Shown: positions 1-8,800 of the stretch, one piece after another
How the letters are laid out: each line of letters begins with the position of its first letter
Numbering within the stretch: position 1 is the first letter of the stretch
From: VAUL01 sp964603155
GTDB taxonomy: Bacteria > Desulfobacterota > Desulfuromonadia > Desulfuromonadales > BM103
Length of the DNA stretch: 64,000 bases
Assembly (NCBI GenBank): GCA_964603155.1
Contig: CAZRTZ010000002.1
Location: 1-64,000, forward strand
Reading direction: 5' to 3'
Position numbers and translations under genes: made by a program
The notes under the pieces: generated by a model
The model's input: only the letters and a program-made list of their open reading frames with translations
Told to the model about the DNA's origin: nothing
Database searches by the model: none

Positions 1-2
1 AG

Positions 3-104
3 CCGCAGCTGTGGGACCGCGCCTTCAAGATGCACCTCAACCTCGAGAAGAACGGCACCATGAAACTGAAGAACTGGGACGTCAAGATCGACCTCTGCGA
101 ATAA
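3..104 (+). CDS. 3' end of an unidentified gene
   Basis: The window opens inside a reading frame of 33 codons ending in TAA at 102-104. The visible C-terminus is rich in charged and aromatic residues (…NWDVKIDLCE). Codon use is GC-rich like the neighbours and a strong hairpin terminator follows about 30 bases downstream, which together support a genuine gene end. I do not recognise the family from this short tail and assign no function. Confidence 0.6.
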   Translation, partial: PQLWDRAFKMHLNLEKNGTMKLKNWDVKIDLCE

Positions 105-133
105 GCGCAGACGTTCCAACCCTAGCTGCAACA

Positions 134-170
134 ACGGCCCGCCGGAACACTTCCGGCGGGCCGTTTATTT
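134..170 (+). terminator. Intrinsic terminator of the truncated upstream gene
   Basis: A 13-bp GC-rich stem (arm ACGGCCCGCCGGA at 134-146 and its complement ending at 163) is followed by TTTATTT. It closes the partial gene and isolates it from the riboswitch-controlled unit downstream. Confidence 0.85.
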
Positions 171-339
171 GAGACGCCTCATAGTATAGAACGCTGGTTT
201 ATTTTTTGTGGGCGGCTTTCTTAACGGCGTGGTTCGTGCATCCAATCACGACCAATAACGTCTTTTTTGCATCAATCAAACAGGTGTCAGCGACTCGGGG
301 AGGTTAAGAGCAGACCTAAAAGGACGCTGAACAGACAGA

Positions 340-437
340 TTTCTCCGACAAGAGCAAACCCGGGGCAACCCGGGGACGCAGAGCCAAGGGTCCGGAATGC
401 ATATGGTTTTCCGGACAGCCTAGCCGCCGAAGAGGAA
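340..437 (+). promoter_or_regulatory. GEMM-Ib riboswitch, predicted 3',3'-cGAMP sensor
   Basis: Conserved GEMM-I elements appear in order. AAGAGCAAACC ends at 360. A CCCGGG-GCAA-CCCGGG hairpin follows (359-374), whose GCAA is a GNRA tetraloop. Next come GGACGCAGAGCC (374-385), a second stem GTCCGGA/TCCGGAC (390-396/410-416), ACAGCC (415-420) and GCCGCCGA (423-430). The closing P1 helix pairs 340-345 with 432-437. Position 353, equivalent to G20 of the Vibrio Vc2 c-di-GMP riboswitch, is A. From established work, A here marks the Geobacter-type subclass that prefers 3',3'-cGAMP over c-di-GMP. The element lies about 50 bases upstream of an intrinsic terminator, so control is probably transcriptional. 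Ligand preference is inferred from that base and from overall similarity to the crystallised Geobacter riboswitch. Confidence 0.9.
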
Positions 438-487
438 GTTTCCGGGACTTGGGAGCAAAGTTGTTCACTGCTTCACGGTGCAGGGAG

Positions 488-523
488 GCCCGCCTTCGGA
501 TCAGCGAAGACGGGCTTTCTTTT
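488..523 (+). terminator. Riboswitch expression-platform terminator
   Basis: The stem GCCCG-CCTTCG / CGAAGA-CGGGC (488-498 with 505-515) has a 6-base loop and is followed by TTTCTTTT. It lies between the aptamer and the first gene at 612, where a riboswitch-controlled terminator would be expected. A small 5-bp hairpin at about 466-480 sits between them and may take part in the switch. I cannot tell from sequence alone whether ligand turns the operon on or off. Confidence 0.85.
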
Positions 524-611
524 AGATCGAATCGATGACGAATTTCGGCAAGGGTGAGGTTTACCCTGCCGCATAGCGTTGTTATTTAACCACACAAGGT
601 GGTCATAAGGC

Positions 612-3600
612 GTGTTTTTCTTGCACTTTATCGGTGTTGTGTTGCTGACGGCCCGGCGGAAATTCCGGGGCCATTGGCTCTCGCCTGCGGTCGGGAGAGC
701 TCTTGCGGTGCTTTTCGCCGTAACCGCCCATTTGGCAGCGGCAACGCCCGCACATTCTTACGGGATTAACCAGTGTGCGGGCGATCGCTACGGCGCTGAC
801 CTGGGCTGTACCGCCAAGGACGTGGCCATCACCGGCATTGCGGTGGTTCCCGGCAGTCCGACCTCCTGTGTTGGCGGCACCACCTTCACCGTCGACCTCG
901 ACATCACCGTCAACTTCGCCGAGCCAGACCGCTGGGACGTCGGCATCTTTCTCTCCCGTGATGGCAAGGATCCGCAGTTGCTTGCAGCCAACGGCGGGGC
1001 GACTAGCTGCTCGGTGGGCATTCTCCCTCTCACCCCCCCGTTCCTCAATCTCGACTCCAATGGCGGCACCGACACCTGCGGTGACGGCAACAATACGATC
1101 GGCGGCGGCACCGGCTCCGGCGTGTTGCGCATGAGCGCCGTCCCGGTCTCGTGCAAGGCCACCAGTCTGAGCAACGGTAACCTCTTCATCCCCTTCGTCG
1201 TCAGTTGGGACAATCAGAAGACCCCACCCGGCCTGGTCTGCACCTCGATCGCCGACCCGGTGCCCAACACCAAGTCGAAGTGCAACGCTCCCAACGGGAC
1301 GGTCGCCACTCAGGTTCAGTACGGGACGATCAATGCCGTCGTCCTGCCGAGTATCACCAAGAGCGACGGCCTCACCACCATCACCGCCGGAGACAGCACC
1401 ACCTATACCGTGACTATCACCAACACTACCGGCGCGGCAGTGAGCGATGTCATCTTCCGCGACCCGGCGGTCGCCGATCTCACCGTCAACAGCCTGAACT
1501 GTTCCGCCGCCGGCGGCGCCAGTTGTCCAGCCAGCTACCCGATCGCGGTCATGCAGGGGGGGGGCATCATCCTGCCGGCCATGCCGGTGGACAGCAGCGT
1601 CACCTTTACCATCGGCGCCACCGTCAGCGCCGCGGCAGCGGCGGGAACCATCACCAATACCGCCTCGGCCACCGTCCGCGGCGAATTCACTTCGGCCAGC
1701 GATACCAACAATGTCATCACCCGCTTCGGCGTAACCAAGGACTTCGCGCCGGCGTCCATCAACGTCGGCGGCACCTCGGTCATGAGCATCACACTCACCA
1801 ACTCCAACCTCAGCGCCGCAACCAGCCTAGCCTTTACCGACAGTTACCCGGCGGGGCTGGTCAACACCGGAACCCCCGGCACCACCAACAGCTGCGGGGG
1901 GGCGGTCACGGCAGCCGCGGGGGGAAATTCCCTGAGCCTGAGCGGCGGTACCCTGGCGGCCGGGGCATCCTGCACCATTACCACCAACGTCACCAGCAAC
2001 ACCGCCGGCGCCTACAGCAACAGCACCGGCGCGATCTCCAGCACGCAGTACATGGGCGGGCCGGCCACGGCCACCCTGGCCGTTGGCGTCTCGAGCCTGC
2101 AAACATCGAGCAAAGGCTGGCAGGATCTCAATGGCGGCGAGGCCAAACCCGGCGATATCATCCGCTATACCATCACCCTCGCCGAAACCGCTGGAGTTGC
2201 GGCCAGCGGCGTGTCGGTCTCCGACATTTTTCCGGTGACCTTGAGCGGGGTCATGGTGGTTTCCTGCCCGGCCGGAGCGACCTGCAATATCGCCGGGCAG
2301 ACCCTGACCGCCAGCAACATCTCAATTCCGGCCAATGGTTCAGTTGCCATCGTTCTCGACGCCACCATCCCTCCGGGGACCACCGCCGGGACGCAAATCA
2401 ACAATTGCGGCGCCATCAGCAACCCCACGGGGATCGGCGCCTCGCCCTGCGCCTCGCCCCTGACCGTGTCGCCATCGGCGGTGGCAATCACCGGCAACAA
2501 GCGTCTTTACCTCGACAGCGGCACCACTCTTTCCCGCACCAGGCCCTCCGGAACGCCGGCCGCCGTATCGATTGCCAGCGGCGCCACGCAACTATGGGCT
2601 CTCTCCCCCTTGCTGGCACTGCCGGTGACCATCAGCCCCACCGTCACCCCGCTGTCGATTATTCCGGTCAACCTTTACCTGGCCAGCAACGCGGCGACCT
2701 CAAGTCGCACCGTACAGATAACTGTGGCCTGCTCCGGCGGCGGCCCTGCATATTCGCAGACCAAGATCTTCGACGGCACCGCCGTTAACAACCCCTATCT
2801 GCCGACCACCCCGACCCTGGTCTCGTTCAACAACCTGACCCTCTCGGCCGACCACACCTGCGCCGCCGGACAGTCGTGGAACCTGTCGGTCAGTAACGGT
2901 TCTGCCTCCGGGAACGTCTCGGTCTCGCCGGTGAGCGGCGGGAACAACTCCTACTTCTCCCTGCCGTCGCTGAACGTCATCAACGTCGACAGCGTCAGCA
3001 GTTACAGCGCCGCCTACCCTGCCGTCACCACTCCAGGGAGCGGCTTTTACTATGGCGGACAAACCGTGTACGTCCGAGCGGTGGTCAGCGACCCGTTCGG
3101 CAGCTACGACATTACCGCAGCCACCGTCACCATCAAGAAGCCGGGGGGAACCAGCGTGGTCACCGGCGCGGCGATGACCCAGGTGGCCGATTCCGGAGCT
3201 GCGACCAAAACCTACGAATATGCCTACGTCATCCCCGCAGGCGGCACGGCCGGTGTCTGGACGGCGATCGTAACGGCCGCGGAAGGATCGGAGGGGACCG
3301 TTGCCGACAGCGGCACCGGAGGATTTACCGTCGGCATGCCGATGCCGAACCTGACCTTTCTCAAGTTCTCCCAGGTCGAGCGCGATCCGGTAAACGGTAC
3401 CACCAGCCCGAAGGCGATCCCCGGGGCCGACGTGCTCTACACCCTGCAGGTCAGCAACTCCGGGCCGGGACCGGTGGACAACGACACCCTGGTGATTTCC
3501 GACCCGCTTCCGGCCAACACCAAACTATACGTCGGCGATTTAGGCCAGGGCTCGCCGGTGCTGTTCACCGATGCCGACGGCGACAGTGGCTTTACCCCGC

Positions 3601-3788
3601 CACAGCCTTTTACCCTGGACTATTTCAGCGACACTGCCTGTTCAAGCGGCACAACCCCGTCCGCGGACCCCGATGACTTCGATCTCGCCATTCGGTGTCT
3701 GCTCATCAACATGACCGGCACCATGAGCGGCGCGGCCGGGGCCGTGACCCCGGACTTTTCCCTGATCTTCCGCGTGAGAATCCAGTGA
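612..3788 (+). CDS. Large secreted DUF11-repeat surface protein
   Basis: Predicted exported protein of 1058 residues. The GTG start at 612 is chosen because AAGGTGG lies about 9 bases upstream. The N-terminus has basic residues then a hydrophobic stretch ending near an Ala-rich cleavage site (…AAATPAHS). Beyond a Cys-containing N-terminal region (about 50-240), successive Thr/Ser/Gly-rich beta modules resemble the DUF11 conserved-repeat family at about 243-370, 372-490, 495-623 and 911-1058. The last contains SPKAIPGADVLYTLQVSN, closely matched in the third gene of the cluster. DUF11 modules occur in surface and cell-wall proteins; the exact role here is unknown. It is the first gene after the cGAMP-type riboswitch, so it is probably controlled by that signal. 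No membrane anchor is visible, so it may depend on the beta-barrel protein encoded three genes downstream. Confidence 0.85.
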   Translation: MFFLHFIGVVLLTARRKFRGHWLSPAVGRALAVLFAVTAHLAAATPAHSYGINQCAGDRYGADLGCTAKDVAITGIAVVPGSPTSCVGGTTFTVDLDITVNFAEPDRWDVGIFLSRDGKDPQLLAANGGATSCSVGILPLTPPFLNLDSNGGTDTCGDGNNTIGGGTGSGVLRMSAVPVSCKATSLSNGNLFIPFVVSWDNQKTPPGLVCTSIADPVPNTKSKCNAPNGTVATQVQYGTINAVVLPSITKSDGLTTITAGDSTTYTVTITNTTGAAVSDVIFRDPAVADLTVNSLNCSAAGGASCPASYPIAVMQGGGIILPAMPVDSSVTFTIGATVSAAAAAGTITNTASATVRGEFTSASDTNNVITRFGVTKDFAPASINVGGTSVMSITLTNSNLSAATSLAFTDSYPAGLVNTGTPGTTNSCGGAVTAAAGGNSLSLSGGTLAAGASCTITTNVTSNTAGAYSNSTGAISSTQYMGGPATATLAVGVSSLQTSSKGWQDLNGGEAKPGDIIRYTITLAETAGVAASGVSVSDIFPVTLSGVMVVSCPAGATCNIAGQTLTASNISIPANGSVAIVLDATIPPGTTAGTQINNCGAISNPTGIGASPCASPLTVSPSAVAITGNKRLYLDSGTTLSRTRPSGTPAAVSIASGATQLWALSPLLALPVTISPTVTPLSIIPVNLYLASNAATSSRTVQITVACSGGGPAYSQTKIFDGTAVNNPYLPTTPTLVSFNNLTLSADHTCAAGQSWNLSVSNGSASGNVSVSPVSGGNNSYFSLPSLNVINVDSVSSYSAAYPAVTTPGSGFYYGGQTVYVRAVVSDPFGSYDITAATVTIKKPGGTSVVTGAAMTQVADSGAATKTYEYAYVIPAGGTAGVWTAIVTAAEGSEGTVADSGTGGFTVGMPMPNLTFLKFSQVERDPVNGTTSPKAIPGADVLYTLQVSNSGPGPVDNDTLVISDPLPANTKLYVGDLGQGSPVLFTDADGDSGFTPPQPFTLDYFSDTACSSGTTPSADPDDFDLAIRCLLINMTGTMSGAAGAVTPDFSLIFRVRIQ

Positions 3789-3840
3789 CCCAAAACCTCG
3801 TGACTGGCGCCGCCAGCACGCCCGGAAAGGAATGTGACCT

Positions 3841-4329
3841 ATGCCCAGAAAACATCTAATCGCCACCCTGATGTCCCTTTTCCTTCTGATCCCCGCCCTC
3901 GCCCTGGCCAAGGACGACATCAAGTTCACCTCGACCGCCGAAATCGAGGTGCAGAAGGTCAACGCCAAGGGGGAAAAGACCGTGGTGCGCGAACCGGCGG
4001 TCCTGCTGCAGCCGGGGCAGATCGCCATCTACACCAACAGTTTCACCAACGTCGGCCCGCAGTCGGCCGAAAAGGTTGTCGTCAACAACCCGATACCGGC
4101 CAACACCGAGTACCTCGGCGGCAGCGCCACCGAGACCGGCTTCGACCTGGTCTTCTCCGTGGACGGCGGAAAGAACTTCGGCGCGCCCAAGGAGTTGACC
4201 ATGCCGGACGGCAAGGGCGGCAAGCGCCCGGCCGAACCGAAGGAATACACGAACATCCGCTGGACGATGCAGGCCCCCCTCAAGCCAGGGGCGACCGGCA
4301 TCGTGGAATTCCGCGTCCGCGTCAAGTGA
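3841..4329 (+). CDS. Small exported single-DUF11-domain protein
   Basis: 162-residue protein with a clear signal peptide (basic start, hydrophobic core, cleavage near ALALA-KDD). The mature part is essentially one DUF11-like domain containing YTNSFTNVGPQSAEKVVVNN and PIPANTEYLGGSA, the 'conflicting terms then resolution' pattern of this family. An AAAGGA Shine-Dalgarno precedes ATG 3841. It lies 52 bases after the large DUF11 protein and in the same orientation, so co-transcription is likely. It could be a soluble partner or subunit of the larger surface proteins; that is inference from size and context only. Confidence 0.85.
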   Translation: MPRKHLIATLMSLFLLIPALALAKDDIKFTSTAEIEVQKVNAKGEKTVVREPAVLLQPGQIAIYTNSFTNVGPQSAEKVVVNNPIPANTEYLGGSATETGFDLVFSVDGGKNFGAPKELTMPDGKGGKRPAEPKEYTNIRWTMQAPLKPGATGIVEFRVRVK

Positions 4330-4558
4330 TTCGAGCAACCTGAATTGAATGAATAATCCTGCGAAAAGGGAAAGGGCCTAACCATGGATATCCGCGAACC
4401 GCGCGGCCTGCCGCCGCCCAATCAGTCAACAATCAACTGCGCACAGCGCAAGGAGTCTGCCTATGACGATGATGAACGACCTCCGTAGTCGCGACAGATC
4501 GAAAGCAAGTGAAGTCGGCATATACCAACACAAACAACAACAACCAAGGAGAAAAGAC

Positions 4559-5794
4559 ATGAACAGTTACAGAAAGTATGGCATCGCGCTACTGGCCGGG
4601 GCGCTGCTGGTCGCCGGGTGGGCCGGCAATGCGTTGGCACTGACTGATGCGTGTACCCCGATTAGCAACCAGGCTAGCCTGACCTACTCGGTCGGTGGCA
4701 TTCCGCAACCGACTCCGGTGCTCTCGGACGACCCCAACGTGGCCGGAAATCAGGCCACCGATTTCCTGGTCGCAACCAAGGTCGACCTGACCGTCGGCAT
4801 TGCCGGGCCGATCGTTAGCGCCACTGGTGCCGACAACGTTATGACCTTCCGCGTCATCAACACCGGCAACGACCAGCAGCGCTACAGCCTGCGCCTCTGG
4901 GGGGCAGCCAACGGTTACGACTACGACGGAACAACTGCTTATGTCGATAATTTCGACATGAACAGCATCCGCGTTTATACGGACAACGACAACAATTTCG
5001 GCAACGGCACAACAGCGACAATCAGTGCCAACGCGACTGCAGACGGCTCGCACCTCGGCTACACGGCCAACATCGCGGGTAACAACGGTGAAGTCTATGT
5101 CCACGTGGTTGCCAATGTCCCCGGCGGCGCACTCAACGGTGATGATGCCATCTACGCCCTTCAGGCGGTCACCCATCAGATCGTCGGCCGCCAGGGTGGC
5201 AACAACGCCGCCGCCGCCAGTGACGGTGGCGAAACTGACGAATCCGTCGAAACCGCCAACGGCTGCAGTAGCGCTGTGGTTCTTGCCGACAACCAAGTCA
5301 CCGGCACCGGTGGCGGCGGGGCCGGCCCGGGCGGCGTAACCGATACCGCCAGGAACGGCGACTCCTTTGCCGTCGGCGTCTACACGGTATCCACCGCAAC
5401 CATTTCAATGGCCAAGACTTACACCGTCATCTGGGATCCGATCAACCTAGCGGTCAGCCCGAAGGCGATCCCCGGGGCGCGCGTCCAGTACACCATGACC
5501 ATCACCAACAGCAGCACCACCACGGCCGCCTCATCACTGGAGTTGATCGACGCCATCCCGACAAACACCGACTACTACGTCACCACGCCGGCGTCCGAGG
5601 ACACCACGACGGGAATCATCGCCTTCAGCAACAACAACCAGGCGACTTACGCCTATAGTCCAACTGGCGGAGCCAACGGTGCCGACCCGGCTGTGACGCA
5701 CGTCAGGGTCCAGATCCCGTCGCTGCCGTTCGATGATGGTGCGGGGCCCAACGACAACACCGCGGCCGTCACCTTCATCGTGGTCATCGAGTAG
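4559..5794 (+). CDS. Exported DUF11-type surface protein
   Basis: 411-residue exported protein. ATG 4559 is preferred because AAGGAG precedes it and the signal peptide (MNSYRKYG…GNALA) begins at once. An in-frame ATG at 4463, also with an AAGGAG, would add a 32-residue polar extension. The mature N-terminus (…ISNQASLTYSVGGIPQP…) matches the start of the giant protein that follows (…IDNQATVAFDVSGVPQP…), pointing to shared ancestry or a shared assembly module. The C-terminal 140 residues form a DUF11-like domain starting SPKAIPGARVQYTMTITN. The middle is Asn/Asp/Gly-rich, as in repetitive surface beta proteins. Function unknown; part of the riboswitch-controlled cluster. Confidence 0.85.
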   Translation: MNSYRKYGIALLAGALLVAGWAGNALALTDACTPISNQASLTYSVGGIPQPTPVLSDDPNVAGNQATDFLVATKVDLTVGIAGPIVSATGADNVMTFRVINTGNDQQRYSLRLWGAANGYDYDGTTAYVDNFDMNSIRVYTDNDNNFGNGTTATISANATADGSHLGYTANIAGNNGEVYVHVVANVPGGALNGDDAIYALQAVTHQIVGRQGGNNAAAASDGGETDESVETANGCSSAVVLADNQVTGTGGGGAGPGGVTDTARNGDSFAVGVYTVSTATISMAKTYTVIWDPINLAVSPKAIPGARVQYTMTITNSSTTTAASSLELIDAIPTNTDYYVTTPASEDTTTGIIAFSNNNQATYAYSPTGGANGADPAVTHVRVQIPSLPFDDGAGPNDNTAAVTFIVVIE

Positions 5795-5806
5795 ACATTT
5801 AGCTCC

Positions 5807-8800
5807 ATGGCCCTTCGCCTGGCACAAAAACTCTCCCGGATGACCGGATCCTTAAGCCGCCGCCTCTCGGCAGCGGTTGCGGGGTTCGTGCGCTCGGAAG
5901 CGTGCCCGGCGAATTTCGCCCTCAAACCCGGTCGGTCGGCCGGTCGCGCAAGCGGCCGGCCGGCCCGCCGGCCCGAGTTCATGGGCACGCGTCGTGGCCT
6001 CGGGCGGGCGTTCGGACAGATTCTCTTCACCCTGCTTCTGTTCACCGGGCTGGCCGCCGCGGCAACCCCACCCGGCACGCCGATCGACAACCAGGCCACC
6101 GTCGCCTTCGATGTCAGCGGCGTCCCGCAGCCGCCGGTTCCCTCGAACATCGTCACGCTCAATATCCGCAGCCTGGCAACCATTGAATTCCTGGCCTACG
6201 CCCCAAGTTCACCTCCGGGGGCGGTGAACCTGGAGGTGCCCCCGACTTACTACCAGAGCGGCGGGGCATTCATCCCCATCCCGCCGCCACCGGAGACCGC
6301 GACCCAGCCGATGCCGCTGGTCGAGACCCTGTATTATCATGCCGGGAACCCGATCTACCTGCGACTGGAAGACCTCGACCAGAACAGCGACCCGGCCACC
6401 CGCCAGACTGTCCTGGTCACCGTGCGGAGCATCGGTGCCGACGGCACGGTCCTGGATACGGAAATTCTGCGCCTGACCGAGAGCGAACCGAACAGCGGCA
6501 TCTTCACCGGCTATCTCCTTTCGTCCGGCAGCGGCGTAGCTGGCGCCGACGGTTCGCTGGCCCTTGAAACCGGCTGCAAGATCGAAGCAACCTATGTCGA
6601 TGCCTTTGACGGCACCGACAACCAGGCCTTCGATGACGCGCTGGTCGATCCTTACGGCTACGTCTTCGACAGCGCCACCGGGGTACCGGTCATCGCCCGG
6701 GTCACGCTGATAGATCTGGCCACCGGCCAGCCGGCCACCACCATCCAGGGCGACAACGGCGCACCCTACTTCCCGGCCACCATGATCACCGGTGAGGACT
6801 TCGACTTCGGCGGATTGCACTACGACAACCCTGACGGCGGCTTCCGCTTCCCGTTGGTTCCGGTGGGCAACTACCGCCTCGAAGTGACCGATGCGGCCGG
6901 CTACACCGTGCCGACGGTCGTGAGCGAGGCCCTGCTGCAAAGCCGTTCCTGGTGGGATAGCTCCGGCTACGTGACCGGAACCGGCTGGAACAACGGGCAG
7001 TGGGACGGTGCCTTCCGGGTGGATCCCGGCCCGGCAATTCGTCTTGATGTCCCGGTAGACCCGCTGAGCAGCTATCTGTGGATCATGAAGGATGCCAGTG
7101 CGGAGGTGGTCTCGACCGGCGACTTCCTCAAGTACACGCTGACCCTGGAAAACCGCAACGCCGCGTCGGCCGCGCCGAACGTGACAATCTCCGACCGCCT
7201 CCCCCTGGGCTTCCGCTACCAGAAGGGCTCGACCCGCATCCGCGGCGTTAAGGTTGCGGACCCGGCGATCGATCCCGACGGCCGCACCCTGACCTTCCCG
7301 CTGGGCGACGTGCCGCCGGCAAGCAGCGTCGAGGTCACCTATGTGGTCGAGATTGCCGCCGGCGCCAAAATCGGCAAGGCCGTCAACAGCGCCCACGCCA
7401 GCGACACCAACGGCATCTCCTCGAATACCGCGCGCGAAACGGTCGTGGTCCGCGATGCGTTCTTCCGCAACACGGCAATCCTGGTCGGCCGCGTCCTTGA
7501 AGGCGCCTGCAGCGCGGAGGACACCGCGATGCGCGGCGTCCCCGGCGTCCGCGTCTACCTCGAGGACGGCAGCTATGTGGTCACCGACAAGGACGGCAAG
7601 TACCACTTCGAGGGGGTCGAACCGGGACTGCACGTCGTCCAGGTCGACATGATGACGCTGCCGAATGGCTACCAGATGACCCCCTGCGAACAAACCACTC
7701 AATTTGCCGGCCGCACCTTCTCGCAGTTCGTCGACCTCCAGGGGGGCACACTCTGGCGCGTCAACTTCTACACCGCGCCGAAGCCGCCGCCGGTGGGCAC
7801 CGCCGGGTTGACGCTCGAGGCCAAACTTGACGGGCGGCAGGCGGAATTTACCGTCAATCTGTCGGCCAGCACCGTGCCGTTGAGCAACCTGCGCACTACG
7901 GTGATGCTACCGACCGGCGCGCGCTACGTCCCCGGTACTGCGACCCGCGACGGCCAGCCACTCGAGGATCCGCAGGCCTTCGATGAAACGGTGATCTTCC
8001 GCTTCCCGGAACTGACAGGCAACCAACGCAGCGTTATTGCCTTCAGGGCCGACATGACCGCGACAAAGCCGGAAGGCGATCTGCCGGCCAAGGCCCTGCT
8101 GACCTGCGACACCCCGGCGGCCAAGAACCAGCGTACGCCGCTGGCGGAAGTTCGCTTCCGCGGGTCCGTCCAGGAGCAGGCGTCCAGCGAGGAGATTCGC
8201 CTCTTCCCGCGCTTCCCGAGCTTCGTCGCCGAACTGCAGCCGACCGACCTGGCCATGCTCGAACAGTTGGCCGGCCAACTGCAGACCAAGCGCATCGCCC
8301 GTATCGAGTTGGTCGGCCACACCGACATCCAGGAGATCGCGCCGCGCAGCCAGCACATCTTCGCCGACAACCAGGCACTGTCCATGGCCCGGGCGCAGAG
8401 TGTCGCCGACTTCCTCAAGACCCGCCTGACCATCCCCGCCGAGGCCATCAGCGTACGCGGCATGGCCGACAGCATGCCATTGACCAGCAGTAACACCGAA
8501 GAGGCCTGGGCCCAGAATCGCCGTGTCGAGTTGTTCGTGGTCGGCGAAACGGTGAAGCGCTCCGAAGCTCTGGAACTGGCGCAACCGGCCAGCCCGGAGC
8601 AGACCGTCGCCACCGCCGGCATCAAACCGGAGGGGATTCCGGCGCCGGTCAAAAAGACCCTGCCGCCGCCTGCCGCCACACCGCCCAAGCTTGACCAGGA
8701 ATTGTTGGAAACAGTGAAGCGTGAACGGAGCATCGTCTGGCCGGCGGAAGGCTTTGTCCCGGATATCCCGAATATCGAGGTGATGGTCCAGTTCCAGCGA

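Noticed and set aside
181..260. GGTTCGTG…CACGACC imperfect inverted repeat upstream of the riboswitch
   Set aside because: Could be an operator, but it is imperfect and no promoter could be placed next to it.
267..557. 96-codon open frame over the riboswitch region
   Set aside because: It overlaps the aptamer and terminator, matches no family and has no ribosome-binding site; the RNA structure explains the sequence.
4384..4488. 34-codon ORF between the second and third DUF11 genes
   Set aside because: A weak AAAGGG site only, no recognisable features, and it overlaps the alternative start of the next gene.
6209..7702. Long minus-strand frames (6209-7702, 8981-10684) opposite the giant outer-membrane gene
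   Set aside because: Low-complexity antisense translations with no family wording; the plus-strand protein has clear domains.
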